Shown here: positions 31,273-42,850 of the stretch, in pieces
How positions within the stretch are numbered: the stretch's first letter is position 1
How the letters are laid out: each line of letters begins with the position of its first letter
Assembly: GCF_000005505.3 (NCBI RefSeq)
Contig: NC_016132.3
Location: 25,410,501-25,474,500, forward strand
Direction of reading: 5' to 3'
From: Brachypodium distachyon
Lineage: Eukaryota > Streptophyta > Magnoliopsida > Poales > Poaceae
Length of the DNA stretch: 64,000 nucleotides
Translations under genes and position numbers: made by a program
The notes under the pieces: model-generated
Seen by the model: only the letters and a program-made list of their open reading frames with translations
What the model was told of the DNA's origin: nothing
The model's database searches: none

Positions 31273-34200
31273 ATGCTAAAACCCCAGACAATCTGGGCGG
31301 CTCTCCCCCTCTTCCTCGGCCGCCGCCTCCCCAAATCCAGCCCCTCTCCTCCCTGCAGCCGCCGCCTCTCCTTCCGCCCGTAAGCAACGCACCAGTCCCT
31401 GGTTCCCCATCCCTGCTCCTCCGATTTTATCTCCTCTTCTCATATTCCTAACGACGGTTCATGGTGCTATCCGCGATTCAGGATTTGCAAGCGGCGGATG
31501 AGCACGCAATCGCCCAGGTTTGCCCCTCTCCGCACCGCGCAAGCCGAATCTGATGCCGGTAAAATTTATCTGCCCTCTGCAGCCGTGACTCGTCTGCTCC
31601 TAAATATATTCGAGAACCTCCGACGTGCTCCTGTATGGAGTGTTTACAGGTTTTGGTTTGGCTTTCAGGGGCACAAGGGTACCGGTTCCGGCTGGTTTCC
31701 TACAACATACTGGCCCAGGTATGGTGGTGTGCTGCGTTTTGCTGTTATTTTTCTGACGATTCAGGCTATGGATTATGCCTGATCGAAGTTCTGAAAAGAG
31801 TAAAATACACTAGTCTATAAACTCGGCAGAAATGAACACTTTGGTCCACGAACTGAGAAAACACACACATAAACCCCTAAACTGGGCTCACTGTAACACT
31901 TCGGTCCAAAAACGGTTCGGCGGAGCAAAAATACGCACTTGGCCGCCCTGTCGGCTTAGGCCAGGACCAAGGTTTGCTACTCGAGTTTCTCGGGGGTTTC
32001 TTGCAACAATTTTGCTAAGTGTGCTAACTACTTGGTGATCAAGCCCATGCTATTTCTTGCATGAGACAAGAAAGAATCAAGCCTGAGACAGAGATCAACA
32101 GAAGTTACACAAGAGAGATGTACATGAAAGCATACTCTCAAAATTTTGCAAGAAACCCCTGAGAAAGTCAAATAGCAACCTGCGGTCCTGGCATAAGCCG
32201 ACGTGGCGACCATGTGGCGTGTTTTAGCCCTGTCGAGCCGTTTTTGGACTAAAGTGTTACAGTAAGCCCAGTTTAGGGATTTATGAGTGCGTTTTCCCAG
32301 TTCGTGGACTAAAGTGTTCATTTATGCCGAGTTTACGGACTAGTGGTGTATTTTACTCTTCTGAAAATACAGTGATCCTAGCCCCGCCTAATTATTTGCT
32401 CTTCTCATAGGTCTATGTGAAGAGCGCAATTTTCCCTCATTCTCCATCCGCGTCTCTCAAGTAAGCTCGTAACTGTTCAACTATTCGTAGAATAATGTTG
32501 GATTTTGATATTTAATCGTTTCTGATTGAAATCATGGAATCTCCTACCTTACGCCTTGGCATCTTTAAATTAAATTATGGCATCCGAGAATACAAACGCC
32601 ACCTGAATGTTTTGCCTTACTTTTCGAGAAAAAGGACTCTGGTTGCTCGAGTACGATGTATTGAAGTTGTACTGACTAGTGTAGTAGTTCTTAGCAGTTA
32701 ACACCTCAGAAATATCATCCAGAAAACTACAACCTAAATGCATGCTTTGTGAATTGTAATCACATTTAGCATCTCCACTTGGGGTTCTTGAATCCCACAT
32801 TGGTATAAAGACAACTAAGCACAAATGAATTAAACATAACTTTTTTACTCCCTCCGATCGGTATTACTTGTTTAAAATTCGCCCAAATACGGATGTAGCT
32901 ATGTGTCAAAAGTGTCTAGATACATGTAATATTTCGACAAGTAATTCCGGTCAGAGGGAGTACTTCAATTTTAGTATGCAAAACTACAGCATTACTTTCT
33001 AAGCAAATAGGGAGTATGAAAGAAGTGAAACATGTATTGGTGATCAGTAACTAGTGTGCACATGAAATTCATCTCCCCCGGCGAATATTTACTCGATAGA
33101 CTTAATACAGCTTAAGTAATGTTGAATATTCAAATAGAATCAACCATTGTTGGGGCAAAAGCAGTTTTGAGGATTGATTTGGATAATTTAGGCTACTAAA
33201 CACCACGTCCCGTGATTTAAGGGTAAGGGTTCAACTTCAAATTTTAGCCCCTGGTTAGAAACATAGTGGGCCTGGATGCTCTGGATACACCGAACTCATG
33301 ATTTTCTTGTCAGTATAGTCTATAGACATTTTTAATGTAACTTAATTTAGTCGATCCCCTTTCCTCCCTTAAATACACAATCTCCTGCACTGAACGAACG
33401 TGTAAACATAATACATGAGGGACACACATGTCAATCACCACTACTGTAGGTCTGTAGCGTTTTCTTGATTTTCACATTACCACTGAAATATAATTTAATA
33501 TCAATGGGAGTGCACGTGTAGGGAACTTATGGGGTTAAAAGTGCCAAAATGTTAGCTTTGGTTCCATTTTTAAAACTCAAAGTGACAAAAGGGTATTTCC
33601 ATAGGTTTACTGGCAAGCTATTCATAATAAAATTTGTACCAATTTTATATCGAGGTACTATTTTCATCTAAACCGATAAGCGTATTAAAATACTCATGGT
33701 CACGTCAATAGGAAAGGCGAGATGCTAGACCAGCATCAGCCGTCAGGAGTAGTGAAGCACCATCAATGAGCTGGATCTCGCTGTTCGTAGGCCATCGATT
33801 GCCATAGCTCTCTGGCGATATGCGTTAGTGGCAATCTGAAGTCAGATCGGGTTGCAACAAGACTAGCTCAGATGAAAGCAGTGTGAATCTGCGACAGTAA
33901 ACCAAGGGTAATAGCTACCCAATTTGAATATCCGATTCTTTTGGTTACCTTTTCCTTGGCTTAAAGCATGGCACTTGCTGTGGTGATCCTCCTAAGGTGC
34001 CTCCACACAAAATTAGTGACCCTTAATAACCATGAATCTAAAATAAAGTACCCCTTTTAAAATTTATATCTTACAAGGACTCCTACATAGTTGAGGGTAA
34101 ACTTGAGCACCACAGCCCATGCCTGCCATGTTAGGCATAAAATTGCTTTATTATGCTTACATTTACCAAGAGTATCTGGCTTTCACAATTAAACTGGAAG

Positions 34201-37200
34201 TTGGTTGCTGCTTTGTGCGCTAGTTTTATTTTAGGATGAAAGACGAGTTTCTCTTTTTCCTTTCTTGTTTATGGTTCTTATCATTTCTGGAGCTCATTTT
34301 TCCTTCTATGTTTGGAAAAATAGGTGGAAAGCTCGTTCGAAAGCTGTTCTAACAGAACTCAAGAGTTTTAATGCTGACGTCATGTGCATACAGGTTGACT
34401 CTCATTTATGATGTTTTTATCACCCCCATTTCTGTCGTGTGGCCATATCTAGGGTTATTAGTAATATGTAAAATATTATTGTTTTTTGATCATTTTTATG
34501 TTATTCAATTTTATCTAGGATTTATGTAACGTCTACATATCTTATTTTGTGAATGAATAAAAAACAACTTGATGGCATGCACGATGATGTTTGTAATGCG
34601 ATATTAGGTGGGTTGATTTTTCTACAAATTTTCTGAGTTTTTCCCCAGTAGATACATCAATGGCATACCAGGGAGAGCAGCATAGGTGGTGATGTACTAG
34701 GTGTAGTCTGTGGTGTATCCAGTGCAGCTGGTGTAAACAGTGGAGGCGTGGCCTCCATCACCAGTGAGGATTGATGTAAACTTGGGAAGGAGGATGACGA
34801 CTGATGTCATATCCCTTGGAGGCGGCCATTCTGGTGGTGATGTACTTACGTGCAGTCTGGTGTATCCAGTGCAGTCGGTGTAAACAGTGGAGGTGTGGCC
34901 TCCATCACCAGTGAGGATTGATGTAAACTTGGGAAGCAGGATGACGACTGATGTCATATCCCTTGGAGGCGGCCATTCTGGTGGTGATGGAAGGTACTTG
35001 TGCTATTGTGCAGCCGGGGGAAATGTACTCAACATCAGCAGTGATGAATGCGGATGCAATGGTCATTTTGTGGATGTCCTGATCTGGCGGCAGCTGTGAG
35101 GCGCAGAGAAGATGTGAGGATTGATGAGGAAGGGGATATATCATATACTCCCTCCGTCCCGAATTAACTGACGTGGATTTGTATAAGAATGGAGGTGGGA
35201 GGGGGGGGGGGACTATGTATCAGTTGGTACACAATCCACTGCCTGAAATTGTGATTCCAGAAAGATGCACATCTCCACATGTTATGTTCCTACAATTTAT
35301 ATGTGATGAGATCGTTGCAATCTTTTGACATGTCCTCTGTTATAGGATATAGCTCTAGCGTCTCGATTCTCGATCGTGGACAATACCTCTAGCCTAAATT
35401 GTTCACGCAGATGGTTTCTTTACATTCAAATAGGTTTATGGTAGCTTCTAGAACCTAGTAGCTTCAACTAATTTAGCTGGGCCAAGCCAAGAGCTATTCT
35501 GCTACCTCTTTTTTAGTGCGACAGAGAAAGGCATTGTAGCTTCGCTTCAGATTTTGTTGACCCATCAAAAGCTGTGTATTGGGATGTGAGTGTTGCTTTG
35601 CTTCAGATTTTGTGGATGCATTCTGAAGCTGCTATGTGTTGGAATGTGTGGTTTTCAGTGTTAGCTACACAAACTTTCTTCTAGAGATACTACTTGAAGC
35701 TATTATTGCACTGGAGATGCTTTTAATGTAGATTTTAGATCAATCTTAACACTTCCCGGTTCACGCTTGTAAGCAATATATGTGGCTGTGGCAGGAGTTG
35801 GATGAATACGAAACATTCTACAAGAAGAACATGGAAAGTTCTGGATATTCAAGTATTTACCTTCAGCGATCTGGGGACAAACGGGATGGATGTGGTATAT
35901 TCTATAAACCCAAAAGGTACACCTGTATTCTTAACTGATGTACATGTTACTAGTGTCAGGACAAGTCCTTGCTGAACTTCTCTCCCTGCAAATATGTTTG
36001 TTACTATTTTGCTATGATTGCACTGCTTACACTTTTAATGTGAATATCATCATCTAAGTTGTGTATTCAATTTTTGAACACGTCTTGTAATTAAGTGTCG
36101 AAAGATGGATAATGGATATGAAAAAATAGTGTCGTAAAATTATTATATTTCATCATCATGTTGTTTTTCCTGACTATTTTGTTGTTTTTACAGTGTGGAA
36201 CTGATCCAGAAGGAAGTAATACATTACAATGATTTGGTGGAAACATATGGTCCTAATGATATTATAAATAGCGCCCCTTCAAATAATTCTTCACCAACAG
36301 AAGGTAATTTATAAACAGTCGTTGAACCTGATAATCGTTTGCAGATCACTTATTGGGTACTCCTAACATGGAAACTGAGCATTTTAAGTTGTGAATTGGA
36401 CAATTAAAAATAAGAAACCAGTTATTAAATCTTTAAAATAAAAAATATCCAACTCAATTGCTTAAGTAGCACACTCACTAAGTGTTGATTTTCTTGCGAT
36501 CAATTGAGTTAATTGGAGCTGCATTATTTATCTATACCAAGGCAAAAGGAATGAATTAGGATTGGGGCGTCCGAGAGATGTACTAACCTTTTGTTTCTTC
36601 TCACCGGCCATAAAACATATCCTTTAAAAATATGGAATAACCATTGTTCTCAGACTTAAATGAATATCCACCTTGCAATATGCAAGATCCAGATATAATG
36701 TTTTTGCATAAGGCTGGAACATAGTAGCAATTACTAACTAAGCTCTAATACGAATCCCGAAGGTAGATGTAGAGGTAGAACACCAACAGCTTGAGCGGCA
36801 ACTTGTACTCGGTTCCCGACATGCATTTGCATCTCATTCTTTGCCATTCTTCTCAGTCTCTGCAGTCCCTGCATCGAGTTGCAAATGTGAGCAACTGATC
36901 CGGTATTTAATACCCAAGAATTACGGTGAGGACCGACTATACATTTATGACACTCATACCTGAGTTGGACTTTCCCCTTATGCTAGATACTTCTTGCAGT
37001 TTCTCTTGTCGTGACCCTTTTGCTTACAGAAGAAAAACATTCAGTATATGAAGTGACGCCATTTTTAGGCTTTGCGTCTGTCTTACTGGTGACCTTGGCC
37101 TTACCCTTCTTGAAACTATAGGTTTTGTTCACCATGATCACATGATTGATGTCCTTTTGGTGTTCCAATATTTGTATTCTTGAGCATGGCGAACAATTCG

Positions 37201-40194
37201 TTCATACTCTTGTCCATCCCGTTCATGTTGTATTCATGGTGAAGCAATTAGAGCTTGGCGGGAGAGACGCCAATACAAGATCAATACCTAGCATGGCGGG
37301 GGTCGGAAATCCCAAGGAATCCAACATTTGCCCATACGCAACCATCTTGAGTACGAACTTCCTTCTGCCATTTTGCAATCGAACAAATCCTTAGTTACCT
37401 CATAACGTTCGGACCTTGTTGCTGATACAAAGCTTTGATAGCTTTGCTGTCTAGAATATTATCTTGGAGCTAAACACTTTGTTTCAGCAGTAAGCAAGGT
37501 TTGAACTAAGGCCTTGTTCGATTGCAAGATGACAGGTTAGTTCGGTAAGCCAGCGTGTACTCAGGATGGTTGCGTACATGCAGAGTTTGCTTCCTGGGGA
37601 ATTACGATCCCCGCCATGCTGGGTACCGATCTTTTACTAGCGTCTCTCCGGCCGAGCTTTAGTGGCTTTATCATGAATTACAACATGAACGGGATGGAGA
37701 AGAGTATGAACGAATTGTTCGCCAATGTCAAGACTGTAGAAATTGGGATACAGAAGGACACCAATCATGTGATGTGATGATGGAGAACAGAACCTCTAAT
37801 TTCATTAAGGGCAAGGCCAAAATGAAAGGCAAGGGCACCCATAAGACCAACACAAAGCCAAAAAAGGTGCCACTTAAGATACCGAGTGTTTCTTCTATAA
37901 GCAAAAGGGTCGTTGTAAGAAAAACTGCAAGAAGTATCCGACAGAAAAGAAGACTGGAAAGTCCATGTATGAATGTCATACATGTTATAGATGTTTTCCT
38001 TGCCGGTCTTCTCGGGTATTAGATACTGGATCAGTTGCTCACATTTGCAACTTGAGGCAGGGACTACAGAGGACGAGAAGACTGGCAAAGAATAAGAATG
38101 CAGATGCGCGCCAGGAACAGAGTACAGGTTACCGTTTAAGCCCTCAGCGTTCTACCTTCGGGATTCGTATTAGAACTTAGTAATTTTTTACTATGTTCAG
38201 GCCTTATGCAAGAACATTATATCCGGATCTTATTTATTGCAAAGTGGATATTCATTTAAGTCTGAGAACAATCATTGTTCCATATTTTTAAAGGATAACT
38301 GGGCACCTTAAAAAATATCCAACTCAATTGCTTAAGTAGCACACTCACTAAGGGTTTTGTAATGTGTTCGAGACGAGAATGTTGTTATCTGACATTTTTT
38401 AACAATTTTTTACTTAACATAAAATTCTACGATGATTGATGTATGCGGGCTTAAATTTTCTTGTGCTTGTAATATGTACTGGCCTTCCTTAAAAAGCATG
38501 CAGTTACATGTTTTTTTCAGTTTTCTTCCATGTTGAGAATAGCCAAGGTAAGGAAAGGCACAAAAATTAGAAGAAACAATATTTGCGAATTTTGAGAAAA
38601 TGCACGGTTGTTAGTCATTTTCCAGTGCTCCAATTTTGTTTGCCTGTACTGTGGCTGGATATGTTTCCTGGCTTGTTGATGTACTTAAGTCTGTTATGTA
38701 TGTCTTTACAGAATCTAGTGGAAAGGAAGATAATAGAAAGTGTGGAGATCCAAATGATCCACGTGTGAGATTGAAGCGCGACTGTGTTGGTTTACTTGCT
38801 GCTTTCAAGCTTAGCGATCCTTGTGATCATATTTTAATTGTGGCGAACACTCATATTTATTGGCAAGCAAGATGGCCCATGCTCTCTACTTTTTTTGTTT
38901 GAAGATGCTTTTCTAGTTTACTCATTTATTTTCTGTTTTGTTTTATCCATCTGTATTAGATAGAAGCTAGGTTTCAGCACATATCGGGTTTCTTATTCAT
39001 ACTATGCTGGATTTACAGGGATCCAGAATGGATTGATGTGAAGTTGGCTCAAGCAAAGTATCTTCTTTTGAAAGTAGCTGAGTTCGAGAATATTATCTCG
39101 AGTAAGTTTACCTGTAAGCCTTCTGTGATCATTGCTGGTGATTTCAACTCCACCCCAGGTGATAAGGTATGACTTGCATTTTGCTGCATTGTTGTCTCAA
39201 GCTTAATGATTTTGAAAGGAGTCCACAGTGCTTTGTAGCTATTGTTTATGATTCTTGTTACTAAAGTTTAACGTAGATTGTAGAGTCTAGTTAGACACAG
39301 GTTAATGTCAAGTACTGTGGACTCATCAACAGCGCATGCTGAGTATCTTATTCATCAACTTGATCCAGTCCACTTGACTTGTGATCAAATGACTTGAGCA
39401 AATGTAATGCAATTCTCCTAGTTCAATGGTTTTACTGAAAGATATGGGGAACTTTCTCCATGTGCGAATATCTAGTCCAGTTATGTGTGTAGCAAGTTAT
39501 CATGATGAAAATATTCTTGTGGAAAGAGTAGTAGCATTGCGTCGTCCAATAGCTGCTTTATGCTTTATGCTTTCAAGCCACGATGATTTTTTATTCATAG
39601 AAAGCAAAATTCCACATCTATGTACTCCAACTGGGAAAATGCGACTAGATTTGGGGGAAATACAACATCAGGAGCTCCGCAAAGGCCTGGCATCCATTGT
39701 TCTCCTCTATCCTGGTCGATTTGGAAGCACAAGAATGCCTGCACCTTCGACGGTGCTAGAACGGGGGGCCTTGCCTCCCTGAGGGCTTGGATGTGCACAT
39801 CGTTTTCTTGAAAAACAACTTTTGCTTATTGGGTTATTTATTTTGATGCTGCCCTTCCTAAAATTGTTATTCATCTTGAGCTCATTTTTATCATCATTTT
39901 CAGGTATACAATTACCTTCTATCAGCTAGCTCGGAATCTACGGATGAGCCCCCAATCAAATTGTGCAGCCTATATGCTGCCAACGGAGGCGAACCCGAGT
40001 TCACAAATTGCACTCCAGGTTTTACTGGAACACTTGACTACATATTCTTGTCGGACGGCAGTGCAATAAAACCTACTAGCCTACTCCGTGTCCCACGAGG
40101 GGGTTCCGCGGATGTGGAAGGAGGCCTGCCCAACTTCCACCATCCTAGCGACCATTTACCCATTGGAGCCGATTTCCGGGTGCTTGGCAGCTAG
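31273..40194 (+). CDS. CCR4-like nuclease (CCR4 homolog 4 / endonuclease-exonuclease-phosphatase family)
   Basis: Ten exons: 31273-31379, 31482-31558, 31669-31718, 32411-32460, 34324-34393, 35795-35916, 36194-36303, 38712-38862, 39019-39166 and 39904-40194, giving 391 aa. Phases agree throughout. Active-site motifs of the fold are visible: SYNILAQ (Asn74), IQELDEYE (Glu119), THIYW (His243), AGDFNSTP (Asp287, Asn289) and HPSDHLP (Asp378, His379). Related proteins remove poly(A) tails or process RNA 3' ends. The start at 31273 yields an Arg/Ser/Pro-rich N-terminus (PCSRRLSFRP) like an organelle transit peptide; a second in-frame ATG at 31498 would drop it. Intron 8 uses a GC donor. Several introns carry transposons. 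The precise CCR4 subgroup is inferred from overall resemblance to plant homolog 4. Confidence 0.88.
31798..32358. mobile_element. Mutator-like MITE in intron 3 of the CCR4-like gene, 9-bp TSD
   Basis: A perfect 9-bp duplication TTCTGAAAA lies at 31789-31797 and 32359-32367. The 561-bp element begins GAGTAAAATACACTAGTC and ends with its near-inverse. The arms are about 125 bp long: both contain 'gtccacgaactg', 'cccctaaactgggct' and 'tcggtccaaaaacgg' or close variants. The core has no transposase. Nine-bp duplications and long arms are typical of MULEs. Both neighbouring exons keep intact splice sites. Confidence 0.92.
32848..32960. mobile_element. Stowaway MITE in intron 4 of the CCR4-like gene
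   Basis: Ends CTCCCTCCGATCGG and CCGGTCAGAGGGAG, flanked by TA. The inner part 'gtgtctagatacatgtaat' is shared with the copies at 46079 and 50117, so the three are one family. Confidence 0.9.
34685..34979 (+). repeat. Tandem duplication, about 148 bp, in intron 5 of the CCR4-like gene
   Basis: Two nearly identical units start at 34685 and 34833 with ggtggtgatgtac, and a third partial start occurs at 34980. The units share long exact tracts such as ggcctccatcaccagtgag. No coding role is visible, and it is confined to intron 5 (34394-35794). Confidence 0.85.
35147..35215. mobile_element. Partial Stowaway-like MITE end
   Basis: A left end TACTCCCTCCGTCCCG sits near 35146-35161, followed within 50 bp by a G-rich stretch (aggtgggaggggggg) that may be a decayed right end. 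Most of the inner sequence is missing. Confidence 0.5.
36483..38308. mobile_element. Inverted pair of copia gag/protease fragments between 44-bp direct repeats
   Basis: The right arm (about 37560-38308, plus) reads a copia Gag end: basic KGKAKMKGKG, a worn zinc knuckle around KQKGRCKKNCKKY, and the protease motif LDTGSVAHIC. The left arm (about 36610-37400, minus) is an inverted, differently worn copy (KKGKAKVTSKTDAKPKNG). Both arms carry stops. The whole lies in intron 7 of the CCR4-like gene. A 44-bp identical stretch containing tccaactcaattgcttaag stands on both sides (36439-36482 and 38309-38352). Confidence 0.8.
39590..39800 (+). pseudogene. LINE tail fragment in intron 9 of the CCR4-like gene
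   Basis: A broken frame reads LSWSIWKHKNACTFDGA, the region just after the zinc knuckle of cereal LINE ORF2; the LINE at 62338 reads LLTAWSIWKHCNAAVF at the same place. It is short, frameshifted and without borders that I could define. Confidence 0.6.
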
Positions 40195-41989
40195 CCCCTC
40201 GTGCATTTTTCGACGGCTGCAGCAAATAGCCGTCGAACTGTCTGGCCGTGGTCCATAAGGCTATCGTCCATGCAATAATATCTCGCAGCCATATTTTATT
40301 TCCTTGCTATTTTCCTAGTAGAATCAATTTGTTATTGTTCTGGTGGAATAATTGAAAACTGATTATTTTTTCTTCTTGCCCATTCTGTGGGAGAACAATT
40401 GTAGGAACAAATTTTTATCTTTTTCTTGTGAGGTTTATGTGTTTCGGGAGTCGTTTGTCTTGTCAACGTGAATTTTTCAGCTGTTAGTCAGATATTTCCA
40501 AACTCAAAAGCAGGATAATTGTACAAGTCCGTTGGCCCCAAAATATACCCTATGCTTAAGACGAACAGTTCAGGGCTGAGCATATCCAGATAAGTCGAAT
40601 AACTTGTTATAGCCGATTACATTCTTTAGCTTAGCTAGTAGACATTTAAACAGCCGTAGTGTTTCATTGTTCTTAAATTTTTAAATAATTTTTACGCTAT
40701 TGAAAAGACTAGTAAGCGAGCATGTGCCTGCACGTTCTGTTCTAAAATATAAATCATGTCTTCTGGATCTCCTTCTCTTTAAGTAAGCTGCTTTTTATTA
40801 TCTTTTTTCATTGAGACACTTAATATAGGTGTAATTGTTGAGTGATGTAAGCGTGCATCTACAATTATAGTTTGGGTCGCAGCGTGACATTGTTTACATA
40901 TTTTAAATCAGTTTTCTTGACATGTATATTTCGCAACAAACTTCACAAATAAAAATGATTTCATATATAACACATGCTCATGATAATGCAATCCATGTAC
41001 ATGTACGAACAAACCCCACAACAATTAAAATGATCTCCTTCGATACACAAAAAAATGAAAAACTCAACCAAAAGTCTCCAATTCTGAATGCACACACACA
41101 TCCCTTGTTCTTCTTAACCCAAGCTCTGTAGCGTTTGGAATACCATTGGCACTATCACCTGGAGGGTGCAGACTTGGAATTTATCACTTTCTATTCAAAA
41201 TAAAGAACTTTCTCCTCCAGATTCTTCATCATCTATTCTTTCTATAGTTGCACACTCATGTTTAGAGTAATTAGAAATCAAGTAATCAAATAAGGGACTG
41301 GATAAGAAGAAAAATAAAATATGGTAACAGATCTGAAGCCAAAACCAATTAACGGATCACTGTAGGATAAAAATGCATAATCTGAGAAATGAGGGAAGAG
41401 TAAAGAAAATGCACACGTGCAAAGCATTGCTTGAGAGAATGAAAGTGTGACATAATGAGGTGCATCACATGTTAAACCTATTCGCATAAAAATGCATAAT
41501 CTGATAAACGAGGGAAGAGTAAAGAAAATGCACACCTGCCAAGCATTGCTTGAGAGAATGAAAGTGTGACATAATGAGGTGCATCACATGTTAAACATAT
41601 TCGCCATCATGGCATCACTGCATCTGCAAATGCTCGCAAAAAATAAATTTGAAGAACATGTTGTTTAGTCCACAAATCCATAAGATTTATCACTTCTTGT
41701 TCAGAAAGAGTTCTGTAATTTAAGCGTTACATGGGATCTTTTAAGTCCAAGAGAATCAGAGGAATCTTATATTGTTGATTTATATTCACGAAATGCTGGT
41801 AGTCAGTATGACTTGTATTGTATTTATATCAGTTGAAAATATGTTGTATTTATATCAGTTGAGAATTAAAGTATTTCAGCTTTGCTTAGCTCCATGACCT
41901 GTCATGAACAAACTGGACAGTGATTAACAACATAGCAAAGAAGATCCAGGATGACTTTCCAACTCCAAATAGATCCAGAAAAGTAGAGA
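40195..41989. other. Region downstream of the CCR4-like gene, with a tandem repeat
   Basis: AT-rich 3' flank with no gene recognised. It contains the 119-bp tandem duplication listed separately. Confidence 0.5.
41367..41604 (+). repeat. Tandem duplication, period 119 bp, two copies
   Basis: Copy A 41367-41485 and copy B 41486-41604 both start ataaaaatgcataatctga and end ttcgc. They differ at about five positions. Non-coding and apparently recent. Confidence 0.9.
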
Positions 41990-42850
41990 CTTACAAAGCT
42001 TTAAATGCAGGCCTGAGAGCAGCCATTTCGCATATACAACATACTGAAACAAAACAAATATAAATGTTGAATTGCAAGTTCTCTATCTAGGTTCAGAAAA
42101 GTGATTTCGCATACATACCTAGAAACTAAATGTCAGATTTGCTACCATATGGCATATCAGCAAGACGTTTTGGGCACATGTAACTTGGTGTTCGTACCAT
42201 CCGGTGTTGAGGTCAAAACACCATCGAACATGTACAAGAAAGAGAACAAATGTTTTACTCCCTCCATTTCACAAAGGTTGACGTATTTTGTTTCGTTAAG
42301 ACAAGGCTTTGACCAATGAAAACTCTATTGATATGTATTTTTTTCATACATGAAATTTATATCAATGGATTCGTTTTTAAAAGTTCTTGCTAATGATCAT
42401 GGTTTCGTATCATATAACTTACATGTTAATACAGTAATTCTTAGTGAAAGGCTTGTCTTAACGAAACGAAATACGCCAACTTTTGTGAAATGGAGGGAGT
42501 AGTACTCACGGAAGATGCCAGATCATCAGAAGTCAATATTTTTTGCAAGCCTAAAGTCACCAGCATTTTTTATGTTAGAATTACAATCATTATCAGTATT
42601 GCTGAACTCATACATAAAGCACTGTACTTTGTAAGGGACTAAGTTACATACCAAGTCTTATAGTTTGGCTCCTGGAAATAAAAATATTGGAGCACTGAAA
42701 CGAATTAGCAGCTTCGGTGCACATTATTACAACATGTTAGAAAGATAATCACATGCTCCAAATATCGCACTGGTACTGACCTTCACATCTCGGTGAAGAA
42801 TGTGATTTCCATGCAAGTAATCAAGAGCCATAAGGAGCTGTACAAGCCAC
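41990..42850 (-). pseudogene. NEK-type (NIMA-related) protein kinase relic
   Basis: Reading the minus strand, pieces appear in the right order with intron-like gaps: [20 protein letters not shown] then DVK (about 42782-42850), SQTIRLG (about 42645), GDFRLAK plus a one-base frameshift before ILTSDDLASSV (about 42508-42560), TPSYMCPKRLADMPYGSKSD then I and a stop (42132-42200), and CCIYEMAALRPAFKAF (about 41998-42045). These match the kinase core of plant NEKs. The DFG-following Gly is changed to Arg (DFR), part of the exon after HRDVK is missing, and stops and a frameshift are present. The Gly-loop half was not found. A Stowaway sits in one former intron. Confidence 0.85.
42258..42499. mobile_element. 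242-bp Stowaway MITE inside the NEK relic
   Basis: Ends CTCCCTCCATTTCACAAA and its complement, flanked by TA (42256-42257, 42500-42501). It is an uninterrupted member of the same family as the nested element at 48432. Confidence 0.92.

Noticed and set aside
30924..31451. A 175-codon forward frame upstream of the CCR4-like gene
   Set aside because: It overlaps the true first exon in another frame, has low-complexity composition and no recognisable domain.
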